A DNA stretch of 64,000 nt, taken from positions 248,001 to 312,000 of the forward strand of contig NZ_BBRI01000002.1 in assembly GCF_002090075.1 (NCBI RefSeq), given 5' to 3'. A program made the translations under genes and the position numbers. The DNA is from Demequina sp. NBRC 110052. GTDB taxonomy: Bacteria; Actinomycetota; Actinomycetes; Actinomycetales; Demequinaceae. Below are positions 55,341 through 63,737 of the stretch, piece after piece. The notes beneath the pieces are model-generated. The model saw only the letters and a list, made by a program, of their open reading frames with translations. It was not told the DNA's origin and made no database searches. Every line of letters begins with the position of its first letter. The first letter of the stretch is position 1.

Positions 55341-56696
55341 CTACAGTGCTGAGGCGGTCGCGGACAGCCGTGCGACCGCTTCAGCGGCCTCGCGGGTGTC
55401 GACGGGTGCAGCCATCGCCCGACAGTCCTTCGCGAGCGCCGCGAGCCGCGCCATCTCCGTCAGACCGCCGTTGAGCCTCGCATCGATCGGGCCCAGCCGA
55501 GGGCCGAGCGCCTCAGACAGGCCTGCCCTCACTACGAGGTTGCGCCACCCTGCGAGAAGTCTCTGGAACTCGCGCAGGCGCCCGTCGGCGGCTTCGACTC
55601 TCTCCGCTGCGGCCTCGAGGCCGCGTGACGCGTACGTGATCATTCGCTCGGCTGAGGTCACCGACTCCGCGAGCGCTCGCGCGAGTTCCTGCACGCTCCG
55701 TGCGGGATCCCCCACTGCCTCGCCGGAGTGCACCTCTCCCGCGAAGATCATGCACATGTCGGCGTGGAGCACCGAGAGCGCGAGCCCCGCACGCAGATCG
55801 AGCACGGCGGTGCGCACCTGGGCAAGGACGGCCCCGAGTGGAGCCACGTCGTCAGACACCGCCTCCGCCAGTGACACCGCGCCGCGCGCCGAGGTCGCGA
55901 GCGCTGGTGCGGCTCCGTCTGCCGTCGCGGCTGCCGCGGCTGCGGCCCCTGCCGCGGCCACGAGCTCTACGATCCCCGCCTCGAGCCTGTCGCGTCCTGC
56001 GGCCAGCTCCTCAGCCATCTGCGCTGCGGTCGAGTAGCGTGCGAGCAGCGCGTCCAGCGCGGCGTCGACGTCGCGGATCGCGGACACCAGGGCATGCAAG
56101 GGATCGGCCGGGTCAGTCACTGGTGGGTGCGGCGGGGCGGCGGCGCGGCGCGCCTCGACTTCGGCGGGCAGCAGGGTGCGGATCACGTCGTCGTAGGTGT
56201 CGAACCCGAGAGCTGACAGACGCGCCTGCAGGTCGTCCGCGCCGAGTCTCGCCGCCTCAGCGCGCGACAGGCCTTCGTCCCGCCAGCGGAGCTCACGTCG
56301 CCTGGTCTCCTCATATGCCGCTTCGACCGGACCCCAGAGGTCAGGCCGCATGGCCGCAGACCGTACTGACAGGAACCCGTCGCCGAGCGGCGTGACGGTG
56401 GAGAACGTGCGGTAGTAGGCGTCGTCCTTCGCTTTGTTGACCACGTACGCCACCATCGACTGGCCGCTCAGCAGCCGGTCCCACATGATGCGGAACGCAC
56501 CACCCGGCATCGCAGGATGCCGAATGATGTTGTGTGGCTGGCCAAGCAGTTCCACGGCGGCGAAGCGCGACAGCCGCACGAAGGTCGAGTTGACCGACTC
56601 GATGACGCCGCGCCTGTCCGTCGTCGAGAAGAACACCTCCTCAGCGCCGTACGCTCTCTCCGTCAGCCCCTGATCCCGCCACCACTCGCTAGTCAT
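55341..56696 (-). CDS. Aer-like PAS-domain protein lacking a recognisable chemotaxis signalling domain
   Basis: A 451-residue cytosolic protein. Residues about 15-115 form an Aer-type PAS domain: FFSTTDRRGVIESVNSTFVR, then QPHNIIRHPAMPGGAF, close to the FAD-binding redox sensor Aer. The Trp that normally follows the GxP turn in Aer is Met here (SGQSMVAYVVNKAK). Residues about 190-451 are Ala-rich and helical with no membrane segment, no HAMP and no MCP hairpin motif, so how it signals is unclear. ATG at 56696 with AGGGGA in front. It is divergent from treY and no che genes are nearby. I infer a redox or energy sensor with a degenerate receptor-like coiled coil. Confidence 0.8.
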   Translation of the reverse strand: MTSEWWRDQGLTERAYGAEEVFFSTTDRRGVIESVNSTFVRLSRFAAVELLGQPHNIIRHPAMPGGAFRIMWDRLLSGQSMVAYVVNKAKDDAYYRTFSTVTPLGDGFLSVRSAAMRPDLWGPVEAAYEETRRRELRWRDEGLSRAEAARLGADDLQARLSALGFDTYDDVIRTLLPAEVEARRAAAPPHPPVTDPADPLHALVSAIRDVDAALDALLARYSTAAQMAEELAAGRDRLEAGIVELVAAAGAAAAAAATADGAAPALATSARGAVSLAEAVSDDVAPLGAVLAQVRTAVLDLRAGLALSVLHADMCMIFAGEVHSGEAVGDPARSVQELARALAESVTSAERMITYASRGLEAAAERVEAADGRLREFQRLLAGWRNLVVRAGLSEALGPRLGPIDARLNGGLTEMARLAALAKDCRAMAAPVDTREAAEAVARLSATASAL

Positions 56697-56705
56697 GCAC
56701 GTCCC

Positions 56706-56835
56706 CTCGGTCACGGCAGCATTGCCGTCTCGCCCGACACTACTCCCGCGGCACGGCTCCCACCGCACCGCTGCCGTGGCGTCCCTTCAGGCCTTTGCCC
56801 GGTCTTGCCAGGGAAGAAACACTCCCGTGACCGAG
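56706..56835. repeat. inverted repeats in the divergent PAS gene/treY interval
   Basis: CTCGGTCACGG (56706-56716) faces a perfect CCGTGACCGAG (56825-56835), with 108 bases between. Inside them CACGGCAGC (56712-56720) faces GCTGCCGTG (56770-56778). The outer copies lie 10 bases from the PAS start and 43 bases from treY, a layout that could allow one regulator to bind both promoters. Confidence 0.4.
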
Positions 56836-56877
56836 TTCTGACATGATGACTACGCATCGACGACGGGGTATTCATCC

Positions 56878-59391
56878 ATGGCAGACGCACCGCAGACACG
56901 GACCAAGAGACTGGGTCACCGGGCAGACGCGCCCGTGCCGACCTCGACCTACAGGCTTCAGCTGACGGAGGACTTCGCCTTCGCCGACGCCGCCGCTCGC
57001 CTCGACTACTTCGCGAGCCTGGGCGTCAGCCACCTGTACCTCTCTCCGATCCTCACCGCGGCCCCTGGATCCACCCACTTCTACGACGTCGTCGACCACT
57101 CCCGGATCGCCGACGTGCTCGGCGGCGAAGAGGGTCTCCGGGACCTCGCATGGCGCGCGGGCGAGCGCGGCATCGGTCTCGTCGCGGACCTTGTGCCCAA
57201 TCACATGGCCGTCCCGACTCCCGCGTACCACAATCGCGCGCTGTGGTCGGTGCTCGCAGAGGGCGCAGATTCCCCGTTCGCGCATTGGTTCGACGTCGAC
57301 TGGGACAGCGGTGACCCCGTGCTCATGCCCGTCCTCGGAGAGCGGCTCGGCTCGATCCTCAGTTCCGAGCAGCTCACTCTCGACCGCATGGTCGTGCCAG
57401 GCTTCGAGGACCAGGGCGAAGTGCCGGTGCTCCGCTACTACGAGCACGTGTTCCCCGTGAAGACCGGCACCGAGAACCTGCCGATGGCGTCGCTCGTCGG
57501 CGAGCAGAACTACCGCCTCGCGTACTGGCGGGTGGGCAACGAGGAGCTCAACTACCGCCGGTTCTTCGACGTCGGCTCGCTCGTGGCCGTCCGCGTCGAG
57601 GACGCGGACGTCTTCGACGCGACGCATCGAGTGATCGTCGACCTGGTGAAGGACGGCACCCTCGCGGGCCTGCGCATCGACCACCCAGACGGCCTCGCGA
57701 ACCCCGCGGGCTACATCGAGCGACTCTCGGAGGCCACCGACGGCGCATGGATCGTCGTGGAGAAGATCCTCGAGGACGAGGAGACGCTCCCCACCTCGTG
57801 GAAGACCGCCGGCACCACGGGCTACGACGCGATGTGGCGCGTCGGCGCTCTGCTTCGCGACCCCGCGGGCGCGGCCCCGCTCGCGGGCACCCTCTACCGC
57901 CTCACCGGCGACGCGCTCGGCTCGCTCCCCCAGCTGATTCAGGACGCGAAGCGTGAGATCGTCCGTGAGTCGCTGTCGAGCGAGGTCCACCGCCTCACCA
58001 ACCTCGCGCATCGCGTCTGCACTGCGGACGTGCGCCTGCGCGACCATACCTGGCGAGCCCTGTACGACTGCCTGCGCAGGCTGCTCGTCGCGTTCGAGCG
58101 GTATCGCGCCTACGTAGTGCCGGGCGTGCAGCCCAAGCCGATGTCGCTTGACGCGATCGACCACGCTGCGGACAAGGCCCGGGCGCTGCTCGACCCAGAG
58201 CGCCACGAGACGCTCGACGTCGTGGTCGACCTGCTCAAGGGGCGCGAGGTCGGCTCCGCGGGCCGCACCGAGGACGCGACGCGCGCCGAGCTGATCACCC
58301 GCTTCCAGCAGGCGTGCGGCGCGGTGATGGCCAAGGGCGTCGAGGACACCGCGTACTACCGCTGGACTCACCTGCTTCCGCTGTGCGAGGTGGGCTCGCC
58401 CGCGGCCCGCTTCGCGATGCCGCCAGCCGGCTTCCACGCCTGGGCCGGCGAGCAGCAGCTCACGTTCCCGCACGCGATGACCACCCTGACCACGCACGAC
58501 ACCAAGCGCTCCGAGGACGTCCGCGCTCGGCTCGGCATCCTCAGCGAGGTTCCCGACGACTGGGACGCACTCGTCGCGGCACTCCGCGAGGCCAGCACCT
58601 CTATGCGACCGCAGCAGCTTGACGGTCGCATGGAGAACCTGTGGTGGCAGATCCTCGTCGGCACGGGCGACGAGGACGGGCCGATGGAGTGGGAGCGCCT
58701 CTCGGGGTACCTCACGAAGGCCATGCGCGAGGCGAAGACCCACACCACGTGGACCTCGGTCAACGAGGAGTATGAGGACGCAGTCCAGGGCTTCGCGTGG
58801 GCCACCCACGGTGACGAGACGATCAGGGCGCTGCTCGCGCGCTGGCACCACGACACCGTCGAGGGCGTGCGCGCCGCGGTGCTCGGCCAGAAGCTCATCC
58901 AGCTCACCATGCCAGGCGTTCCCGACGTGTATCAGGGCAACGAGACGCTCGCGCCGTCGCTCGTCGACCCCGACAACAGGCGCCCCGTCGACTACGACGC
59001 CCGGGAGGAGGCGCTCGCGCGTCTCGACAAGGGCGGGCGGGCCCGCACGCTCGCCGACGAGAAACTGCTCGTCACCGCGAGCGCGCTGCGGGCGCGTCGG
59101 GACCACGCCGATGCGATGGTGGGGCCCGATGCGGGATACCAGGCGTTGCCCTCGTCCTCGGGGCACGCCGTGGTCTTCGCACGCACTGTCGCCGACGTAC
59201 CGCGGGTCATCACGGTCGCCACGCGTGTCGCGCTCGAGCTGGAGCACCTGGGCGGCTGGGGCGAGACCACGGTGCAGCTTCCCGAGGGACGGTGGCATGA
59301 CCTGATCGGACGTGCGGACCACGAGGGAGGCACGGTGCACCTCGCCACGTTGCTCAAGTCGCACCCCGTCGCGCTCCTGGTGCCCGCATGA
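56878..59391 (+). CDS. treY: malto-oligosyltrehalose synthase
   Basis: Isomerises the reducing-end alpha-1,4 bond of a malto-oligosaccharide to an alpha,alpha-1,1 bond, the first step of trehalose formation from glycogen. The 837-residue GH13 protein has TYRLQLTEDFAFADAAARLD, SHLYLSPILTAAPGSTHFYD, GIGLVADLVPNHMAV, the nucleophile region LRIDHPDGLANPAGYI and later ARTVADVPRVITVATRVALE. It is somewhat longer than many TreY proteins (about 700-800). ATG start with GACGGGG upstream. Overlaps treZ by 4 bases. No treX debranching gene is in the window. Confidence 0.97.
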   Translation: MADAPQTRTKRLGHRADAPVPTSTYRLQLTEDFAFADAAARLDYFASLGVSHLYLSPILTAAPGSTHFYDVVDHSRIADVLGGEEGLRDLAWRAGERGIGLVADLVPNHMAVPTPAYHNRALWSVLAEGADSPFAHWFDVDWDSGDPVLMPVLGERLGSILSSEQLTLDRMVVPGFEDQGEVPVLRYYEHVFPVKTGTENLPMASLVGEQNYRLAYWRVGNEELNYRRFFDVGSLVAVRVEDADVFDATHRVIVDLVKDGTLAGLRIDHPDGLANPAGYIERLSEATDGAWIVVEKILEDEETLPTSWKTAGTTGYDAMWRVGALLRDPAGAAPLAGTLYRLTGDALGSLPQLIQDAKREIVRESLSSEVHRLTNLAHRVCTADVRLRDHTWRALYDCLRRLLVAFERYRAYVVPGVQPKPMSLDAIDHAADKARALLDPERHETLDVVVDLLKGREVGSAGRTEDATRAELITRFQQACGAVMAKGVEDTAYYRWTHLLPLCEVGSPAARFAMPPAGFHAWAGEQQLTFPHAMTTLTTHDTKRSEDVRARLGILSEVPDDWDALVAALREASTSMRPQQLDGRMENLWWQILVGTGDEDGPMEWERLSGYLTKAMREAKTHTTWTSVNEEYEDAVQGFAWATHGDETIRALLARWHHDTVEGVRAAVLGQKLIQLTMPGVPDVYQGNETLAPSLVDPDNRRPVDYDAREEALARLDKGGRARTLADEKLLVTASALRARRDHADAMVGPDAGYQALPSSSGHAVVFARTVADVPRVITVATRVALELEHLGGWGETTVQLPEGRWHDLIGRADHEGGTVHLATLLKSHPVALLVPA

Positions 59392-61157
59392 GCGCGGCGA
59401 AGGTCTGGGCACCGACAGCCCACTCGGTCGAGATCCATGTGCGCCCTCCCATGGCTCCGCACGATTCCGAGCCGGATGTGGCGTCGATGGAGCGCACCGA
59501 GGACGGATGGTGGGTCGGTCCGCGCCTCGAGCACGGGACCGACTACGCGTACGTCGTGGACGGGAACGGTCCCTTCCCTGACCCTCGCAGCCCGTGGCAG
59601 CCCCGCGGGGTGCACGGCTTCTCGCGCGCCTTCGACGCCTCACGGCACGAGTGGAACGACGCTGCCTGGGCCGGGCGCGACGCACGGGGCGCGGTCACCT
59701 ACGAGCTGCACATCGGCACCTTCACGCCCCGCGGCACCCTGGACGCGATCGACGACCGGCAGCTCGCCGACCTTGCCTCTCGCGGCATCGAGATGCTCGA
59801 GCTGATGCCCGTCGCCGCGTTCCCCGGCGAGCGCGGCTGGGGCTACGACGGGGTCGCAATCTACGCCGTCCATCAGTCCTATGGTGGGCCAGCGGCGCTC
59901 CAGTCGTTCGTGGACCGTGCGCACGCGCACGGACTCGCCGTGTGCCTGGACGTCGTGTACAACCACCTGGGACCCGACGGCAACTACCTCGCGCAGTTCG
60001 GCCCGTACTTCACCGACGCGCACGAGACGCCGTGGGGATGGGCCGTCAACCTCGACCAGGAGGACGCCGTCGGCGCACGAGGCTTCATCGTCGACAATGC
60101 ACTTCGGTGGTTCGAGGACTTCCACGTGGACTGCCTGCGGCTCGACGCGGTACACGCACTCGTCGACGATTCCGCGCGACACGTCCTCGCGGAGCTCTCG
60201 GACGCCACCGCGGCACTGTCCGAGCGGCTCGGCAGGCCGCTGTCCCTCGTGGCGGAGTCCGACCTCAACGACGCGAGCATGGTCCAGCCGACCGACCAGG
60301 GCGGCAAGGGCATGACCGCGCAGTGGGCGGACGACGTCCACCACGCGCTGCACGCGTACCTCACCGGCGAACGCCACGGCTACTACTGCGACTTCGGCTC
60401 GCTCGAGACCCTCGACAAGGCGTACCGCGAGGTCTTCGTCCACGATGGCTCGTTCTCGACGTTCCGCGGCGAGAACTGGGGCGCGCCCGTGCCGGACGGA
60501 GTGGCGCGCGACCGGTTCGTCGTCTTCGCGTCCAATCACGACCAGGTCGGCAATCGGGCCCTCGGCGATCGCCCCGCGTCGCGGCTCTCCCCGGGCGCGC
60601 AGGCGGCGTCGCTCGCGTTCATCCTGCTGTCGCCCTTCACGCCGATGCTGTTCATGGGCGAGGAGTACGGCGAGACCCGGCCCTTCATGTTCTTCACGGA
60701 TCACGACGAGCCCCTCGGCTCCGCAGTCTCGAAGGGCCGCATGAGCGAGTTCGCCGGGCATGGCTGGGAGGACCTCTACGGCGGCGACGTCGACGTGCCC
60801 GACCCGCAGGACCGCCAGACGTTCCTGCGCTCCAAGCTCGGGTCCGGCGTGGCTGCGGCGGGTCCCCTGGCCGCGAAGCTCGAGGCGTGGGTCGCCCACC
60901 TCATGGCCGCGCGCCCCCACACGCTCGAGCCCGACGCATGGGCACGTCACCCTGTGAGCGTGACGGAGACGCTGCCACGGCAGGTGACGCTCCACGGCCC
61001 CGTGCTCGTGCATGCGAACCTGTCGGGCGAGCCGTCGCGCCACCAGGGCTCGGCGCTCGCGGTGTTCGGCGAGGCGGCGTTCCACGACGGGGGCTTCACG
61101 CTCGCACCGGACTCGGTGGCGATAGTCGCCGCCGAGGATGCAGCGGCGGACGCCTGA
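59388..61157 (+). CDS. treZ: malto-oligosyltrehalose trehalohydrolase
   Basis: Releases trehalose from the TreY product. The 589-residue GH13 protein has an N-terminal CBM48-like domain, then GWGYDGVAIYAVHQSYGGP, LDVVYNHLGPDGNYL, the nucleophile region CLRLDAVHALVDDSARH, the acid Glu in LSLVAESDLNDASMV and VFASNHDQVGNRALGD. ATG overlaps the treY stop (ATGA), so the two are coupled. A palindrome that may end transcription follows its stop. Confidence 0.97.
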   Translation: MSAAKVWAPTAHSVEIHVRPPMAPHDSEPDVASMERTEDGWWVGPRLEHGTDYAYVVDGNGPFPDPRSPWQPRGVHGFSRAFDASRHEWNDAAWAGRDARGAVTYELHIGTFTPRGTLDAIDDRQLADLASRGIEMLELMPVAAFPGERGWGYDGVAIYAVHQSYGGPAALQSFVDRAHAHGLAVCLDVVYNHLGPDGNYLAQFGPYFTDAHETPWGWAVNLDQEDAVGARGFIVDNALRWFEDFHVDCLRLDAVHALVDDSARHVLAELSDATAALSERLGRPLSLVAESDLNDASMVQPTDQGGKGMTAQWADDVHHALHAYLTGERHGYYCDFGSLETLDKAYREVFVHDGSFSTFRGENWGAPVPDGVARDRFVVFASNHDQVGNRALGDRPASRLSPGAQAASLAFILLSPFTPMLFMGEEYGETRPFMFFTDHDEPLGSAVSKGRMSEFAGHGWEDLYGGDVDVPDPQDRQTFLRSKLGSGVAAAGPLAAKLEAWVAHLMAARPHTLEPDAWARHPVSVTETLPRQVTLHGPVLVHANLSGEPSRHQGSALAVFGEAAFHDGGFTLAPDSVAIVAAEDAAADA

Positions 61158-61158
61158 G

Positions 61159-61178
61159 CCGGCCGACGCGTCGGCCGG
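61159..61178. terminator. perfect palindrome between convergent treZ and zapE
   Basis: Twenty bases, CCGGCCGACG followed by its exact reverse complement, 2 bases after the treZ stop and 22 bases before the zapE end. It could terminate both converging genes or be a protein site; a hairpin would need to open its centre for a loop. Confidence 0.45.
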
Positions 61179-61199
61179 GCGCCTGGATGACCTCGTCGC

Positions 61200-62180
61200 T
61201 CAGGCCTCAGCCATGGCAGCCAGTCGCGACAGTGCCCTGAAGTACTTCTTGCGATAGCCACCGCGCAGCATGTCCGGCGTGAAGATGTCCCCCAGCGACT
61301 CGCCGGTCGCCACGACGCGCACGTCGCGGTCGTACAGGCGGTCCACGAGCGCGACGACCCTCAGCGCCTGCGCCTGATCCTCCAGCGGCCCGACGTCGCT
61401 GACGCCGAGGACCTCGATGCCCTCGACGTAGGCGCCGTAGCGGCTCGGGTGAACGTGCCACAGGTCGTCGACGAGAGCCTTCCAGTCGGCCACGGTCCCG
61501 CCGGAAGCTTCGCCGATGGCATCCAGGTCGCCGTCCGACGCGGGCGGCGGGAACGCGATCTCGCCGCGCCTGCGGTAGTCGCGCCCGTCCATCGTCTGCA
61601 CGCTGAACACGGCCGCAACCGCCTGGATCTCGCGCCGGAAGTCCTCCGCGGCGAACCTCCCCTCGCCCAGGGACTCAGGAAGCGTGTTGGAGGTGGCCGC
61701 CACCGCGACGCCGCCGTCGGTGAGCTCGCGCATGAGCCGCGCCATGAGCAGCGTGTCACCGGGGTCATCGAGCTCGAACTCGTCGATGCAGACGAGGGCG
61801 AAGCCCGCGAGCTGCTCGCGCGCGCCCGCGAATCCGAGCGCGCCGACCAGGTGCGTGTACTCCACGAACGTGCCGAACGCGGCCCGGTCTCCCACCGCAT
61901 GTGCCATCGAGGCGAGCAGATGGGTCTTGCCCACGCCGAAGCCCCCATCGAGGTACAGGCCCCGGCCGGAGCTCGACGGACGCAAGCCCACCAGCCCACG
62001 TCGGGTCGCGCCCGTCGCGAACCGACGAGCGGCCTCCTGAGCGGCGGCCTGGCTCGGGTAGTCAGGGTCGGGCAGGTACGTGTCGAAGGTCGCCCGCGCG
62101 AAGTGGGGCGGTGGCACGAGCTGCCCGACCAGGTCGGAGGCGGGCACATGCGGCCGCCTGCCGACGAGGTCAGGAGTCAT
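61200..62180 (-). CDS. zapE: cell division protein ZapE (AFG1-like ATPase)
   Basis: AFG1/ZapE-family P-loop ATPase; the E. coli member associates with the Z-ring under stress. The 326-residue protein has Walker A GGFGVGKTHLLASMAH, Walker B FALVCIDEFELDDPGD, the sensor region VAVAATSNTLPESLGEG and the late YDRDVRVVATGESLGDIF. It lies 22 bases downstream of gnd in the same direction, so the two may share an mRNA. The role in actinobacteria is not settled. Confidence 0.94.
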   Translation of the reverse strand: MTPDLVGRRPHVPASDLVGQLVPPPHFARATFDTYLPDPDYPSQAAAQEAARRFATGATRRGLVGLRPSSSGRGLYLDGGFGVGKTHLLASMAHAVGDRAAFGTFVEYTHLVGALGFAGAREQLAGFALVCIDEFELDDPGDTLLMARLMRELTDGGVAVAATSNTLPESLGEGRFAAEDFRREIQAVAAVFSVQTMDGRDYRRRGEIAFPPPASDGDLDAIGEASGGTVADWKALVDDLWHVHPSRYGAYVEGIEVLGVSDVGPLEDQAQALRVVALVDRLYDRDVRVVATGESLGDIFTPDMLRGGYRKKYFRALSRLAAMAEA

Positions 62181-62202
62181 GTCTGCGGTGCAGGTGCGTC
62201 GC

Positions 62203-63636
62203 TCAGGCCTCGACCTCGCTGCGGTCGCCCGACCACAGCGTGTGGAACGTCCCCTCGGCGTCCACGCGCTTGTAGGTGTGAGCCCCGAAGAAGTCGCGCT
62301 GACCCTGGATCAGCGCGGCGGGCAGTCGCTCGGAGCGCAGCGCGTCGTAGTACGCGAGCGAGGACGAGAACGCGGGCGTCGGAACGCCCGTGAGCGCGGC
62401 CATCGACACGATGCGCCGCCATGCGCCCACGCCCTCGGACACCGCGTCGGCGAAGTACGGGTCGACGAGCAGCGAGGCGAGCTCACCGTCACGCTCGTAG
62501 GCCTCGGTGATGCGGTTGAGGAACCGTGCACGGATGATGCACCCGCCGCGCCAGATGCGTGCCATCGCGCCGCGGTCGATGTCCCAGCCGTACTGCTCGG
62601 ACGCGGCCTGGATCTGGTCGAAGCCCTGCGCGTAGGCGACCACCTTGGACGCGTACAGCGCGAGCCGCACGTCCTCGATGAAGCCCTCGCGGTTGTTGAT
62701 GTGCCAGTCCGACGTCGAGGCCGACAGCACGTCGCGTGCCGCCTCTCGCTGGGCGACCTGGCTCGAGATGGCTCGAGCGAAGGTCGCCTCGGCGATGCCG
62801 GTGACGGGGACTCCGAGGTCGAGCGCGTTCTGCACGGTCCAGCGACCGGTGCCCTTCTGCCCCGCCTGGTCCACGATGACGTCCACGAGCGGCTTGCCCG
62901 TGCGCGCATCGACCTGCCCGAGGACCTCTGCGGTGATCTCGATGAGGAAGCTCTCGAGGTCGCCCTCGTTCCACTGGGCGAAGATCTCGCCGATCTCCGC
63001 GGGGCTCAGGCTCAGGCCGTCGCGCAGCAGCTGGTAGGCCTCGCCGATCAGCTGCATGTCCGCATACTCGATGCCGTTGTGCACCATCTTGACGAAGTGG
63101 CCGGCGCCATCAGGGCCGACGTGCGTGCAGCACGGCACGCCGTCCACCTGCGCGGCGATCTTCTCGAGGATGGGGCCGAGCGTCTCGTAGGACTCAGCGG
63201 GGCCGCCGGGCATGATCGAGGGGCCTAGCAGCGCGCCCTCCTCGCCGCCCGAGACGCCCGCGCCGACGAAGTGCAGGCCGAGCTCCTTGAGCGCCGCCTC
63301 ACGCCGACGCGTATCCGGGTAGTGCGCGTTGCCCGCGTCGATGACGATGTCGCCCGTCTCGAGCAGCGGCACGAGCGAGTCGATCACGGCATCCGTGGCC
63401 GCGCCGGCCTGCACCATGATGACGACCTTGCGCGGACGCTCGAGCGACGCCACGAAGTCCTCGAGCGACTCCGAGCCAATGAAGTCGCCCTCGTCGCCGT
63501 GCTCCTCGATGAGCGACTGCATCTTCTGCGGGCTGCGGTTGTGCACTGCGACCGTGAACCCGTTGCGTGCGAAGTTACGGGCCAGGTTGCGACCCATCAC
63601 TGCGAGTCCGGTCACACCGATCTGGGCAAGCGCCAT
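62203..63636 (-). CDS. gnd: 6-phosphogluconate dehydrogenase (decarboxylating)
   Basis: Oxidises 6-phosphogluconate to ribulose 5-phosphate and CO2, yielding NAD(P)H in the pentose phosphate pathway. The 477-residue protein is the long form: Rossmann motif GLAVMGRNLARNFA, VSGGEEGALLGPSIMPGG, the catalytic Lys in GHFVKMVHNGIEYADMQL and the C-terminal WRGGCIIRARFLNRI. The ATG has AGAGGA 6 bases upstream and a TAGGCT box about 37 bases upstream. It is divergent from the DUF3000 gene. Confidence 0.97.
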   Translation of the reverse strand: MALAQIGVTGLAVMGRNLARNFARNGFTVAVHNRSPQKMQSLIEEHGDEGDFIGSESLEDFVASLERPRKVVIMVQAGAATDAVIDSLVPLLETGDIVIDAGNAHYPDTRRREAALKELGLHFVGAGVSGGEEGALLGPSIMPGGPAESYETLGPILEKIAAQVDGVPCCTHVGPDGAGHFVKMVHNGIEYADMQLIGEAYQLLRDGLSLSPAEIGEIFAQWNEGDLESFLIEITAEVLGQVDARTGKPLVDVIVDQAGQKGTGRWTVQNALDLGVPVTGIAEATFARAISSQVAQREAARDVLSASTSDWHINNREGFIEDVRLALYASKVVAYAQGFDQIQAASEQYGWDIDRGAMARIWRGGCIIRARFLNRITEAYERDGELASLLVDPYFADAVSEGVGAWRRIVSMAALTGVPTPAFSSSLAYYDALRSERLPAALIQGQRDFFGAHTYKRVDAEGTFHTLWSGDRSEVEA

Positions 63637-63672
63637 GTCAAGTCCTCTGGGGTCGGGGAACAGTCCTCGCCC

Positions 63673-63678
63673 AGCCTA
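63673..63678 (-). promoter_or_regulatory. -10 box (TAGGCT) of the gnd promoter
   Basis: TAGGCT on the minus strand, 36 bases before the gnd ATG, giving a leader of about 30 bases with AGAGGA. Weak -35 region. Confidence 0.35.
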
Positions 63679-63725
63679 GAGGCTCCTCGACCGCGTGGCG
63701 TACCGGACGCTCGCGCGCACGGTCC

Positions 63726-63731
63726 TAGGCT
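63726..63731 (+). promoter_or_regulatory. -10 box (TAGGCT) of a likely leaderless DUF3000 gene promoter
   Basis: TAGGCT, 6 bases (CGGACC), then the ATG at 63738; no ribosome site. Confidence 0.5.
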
Positions 63732-63737
63732 CGGACC

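Noticed and set aside
56872..59685. 937-codon open frame on the minus strand
   Set aside because: Exact antisense of treY and the start of treZ; composition (Arg, Glu, His, Val) is that of a GC-rich shadow.
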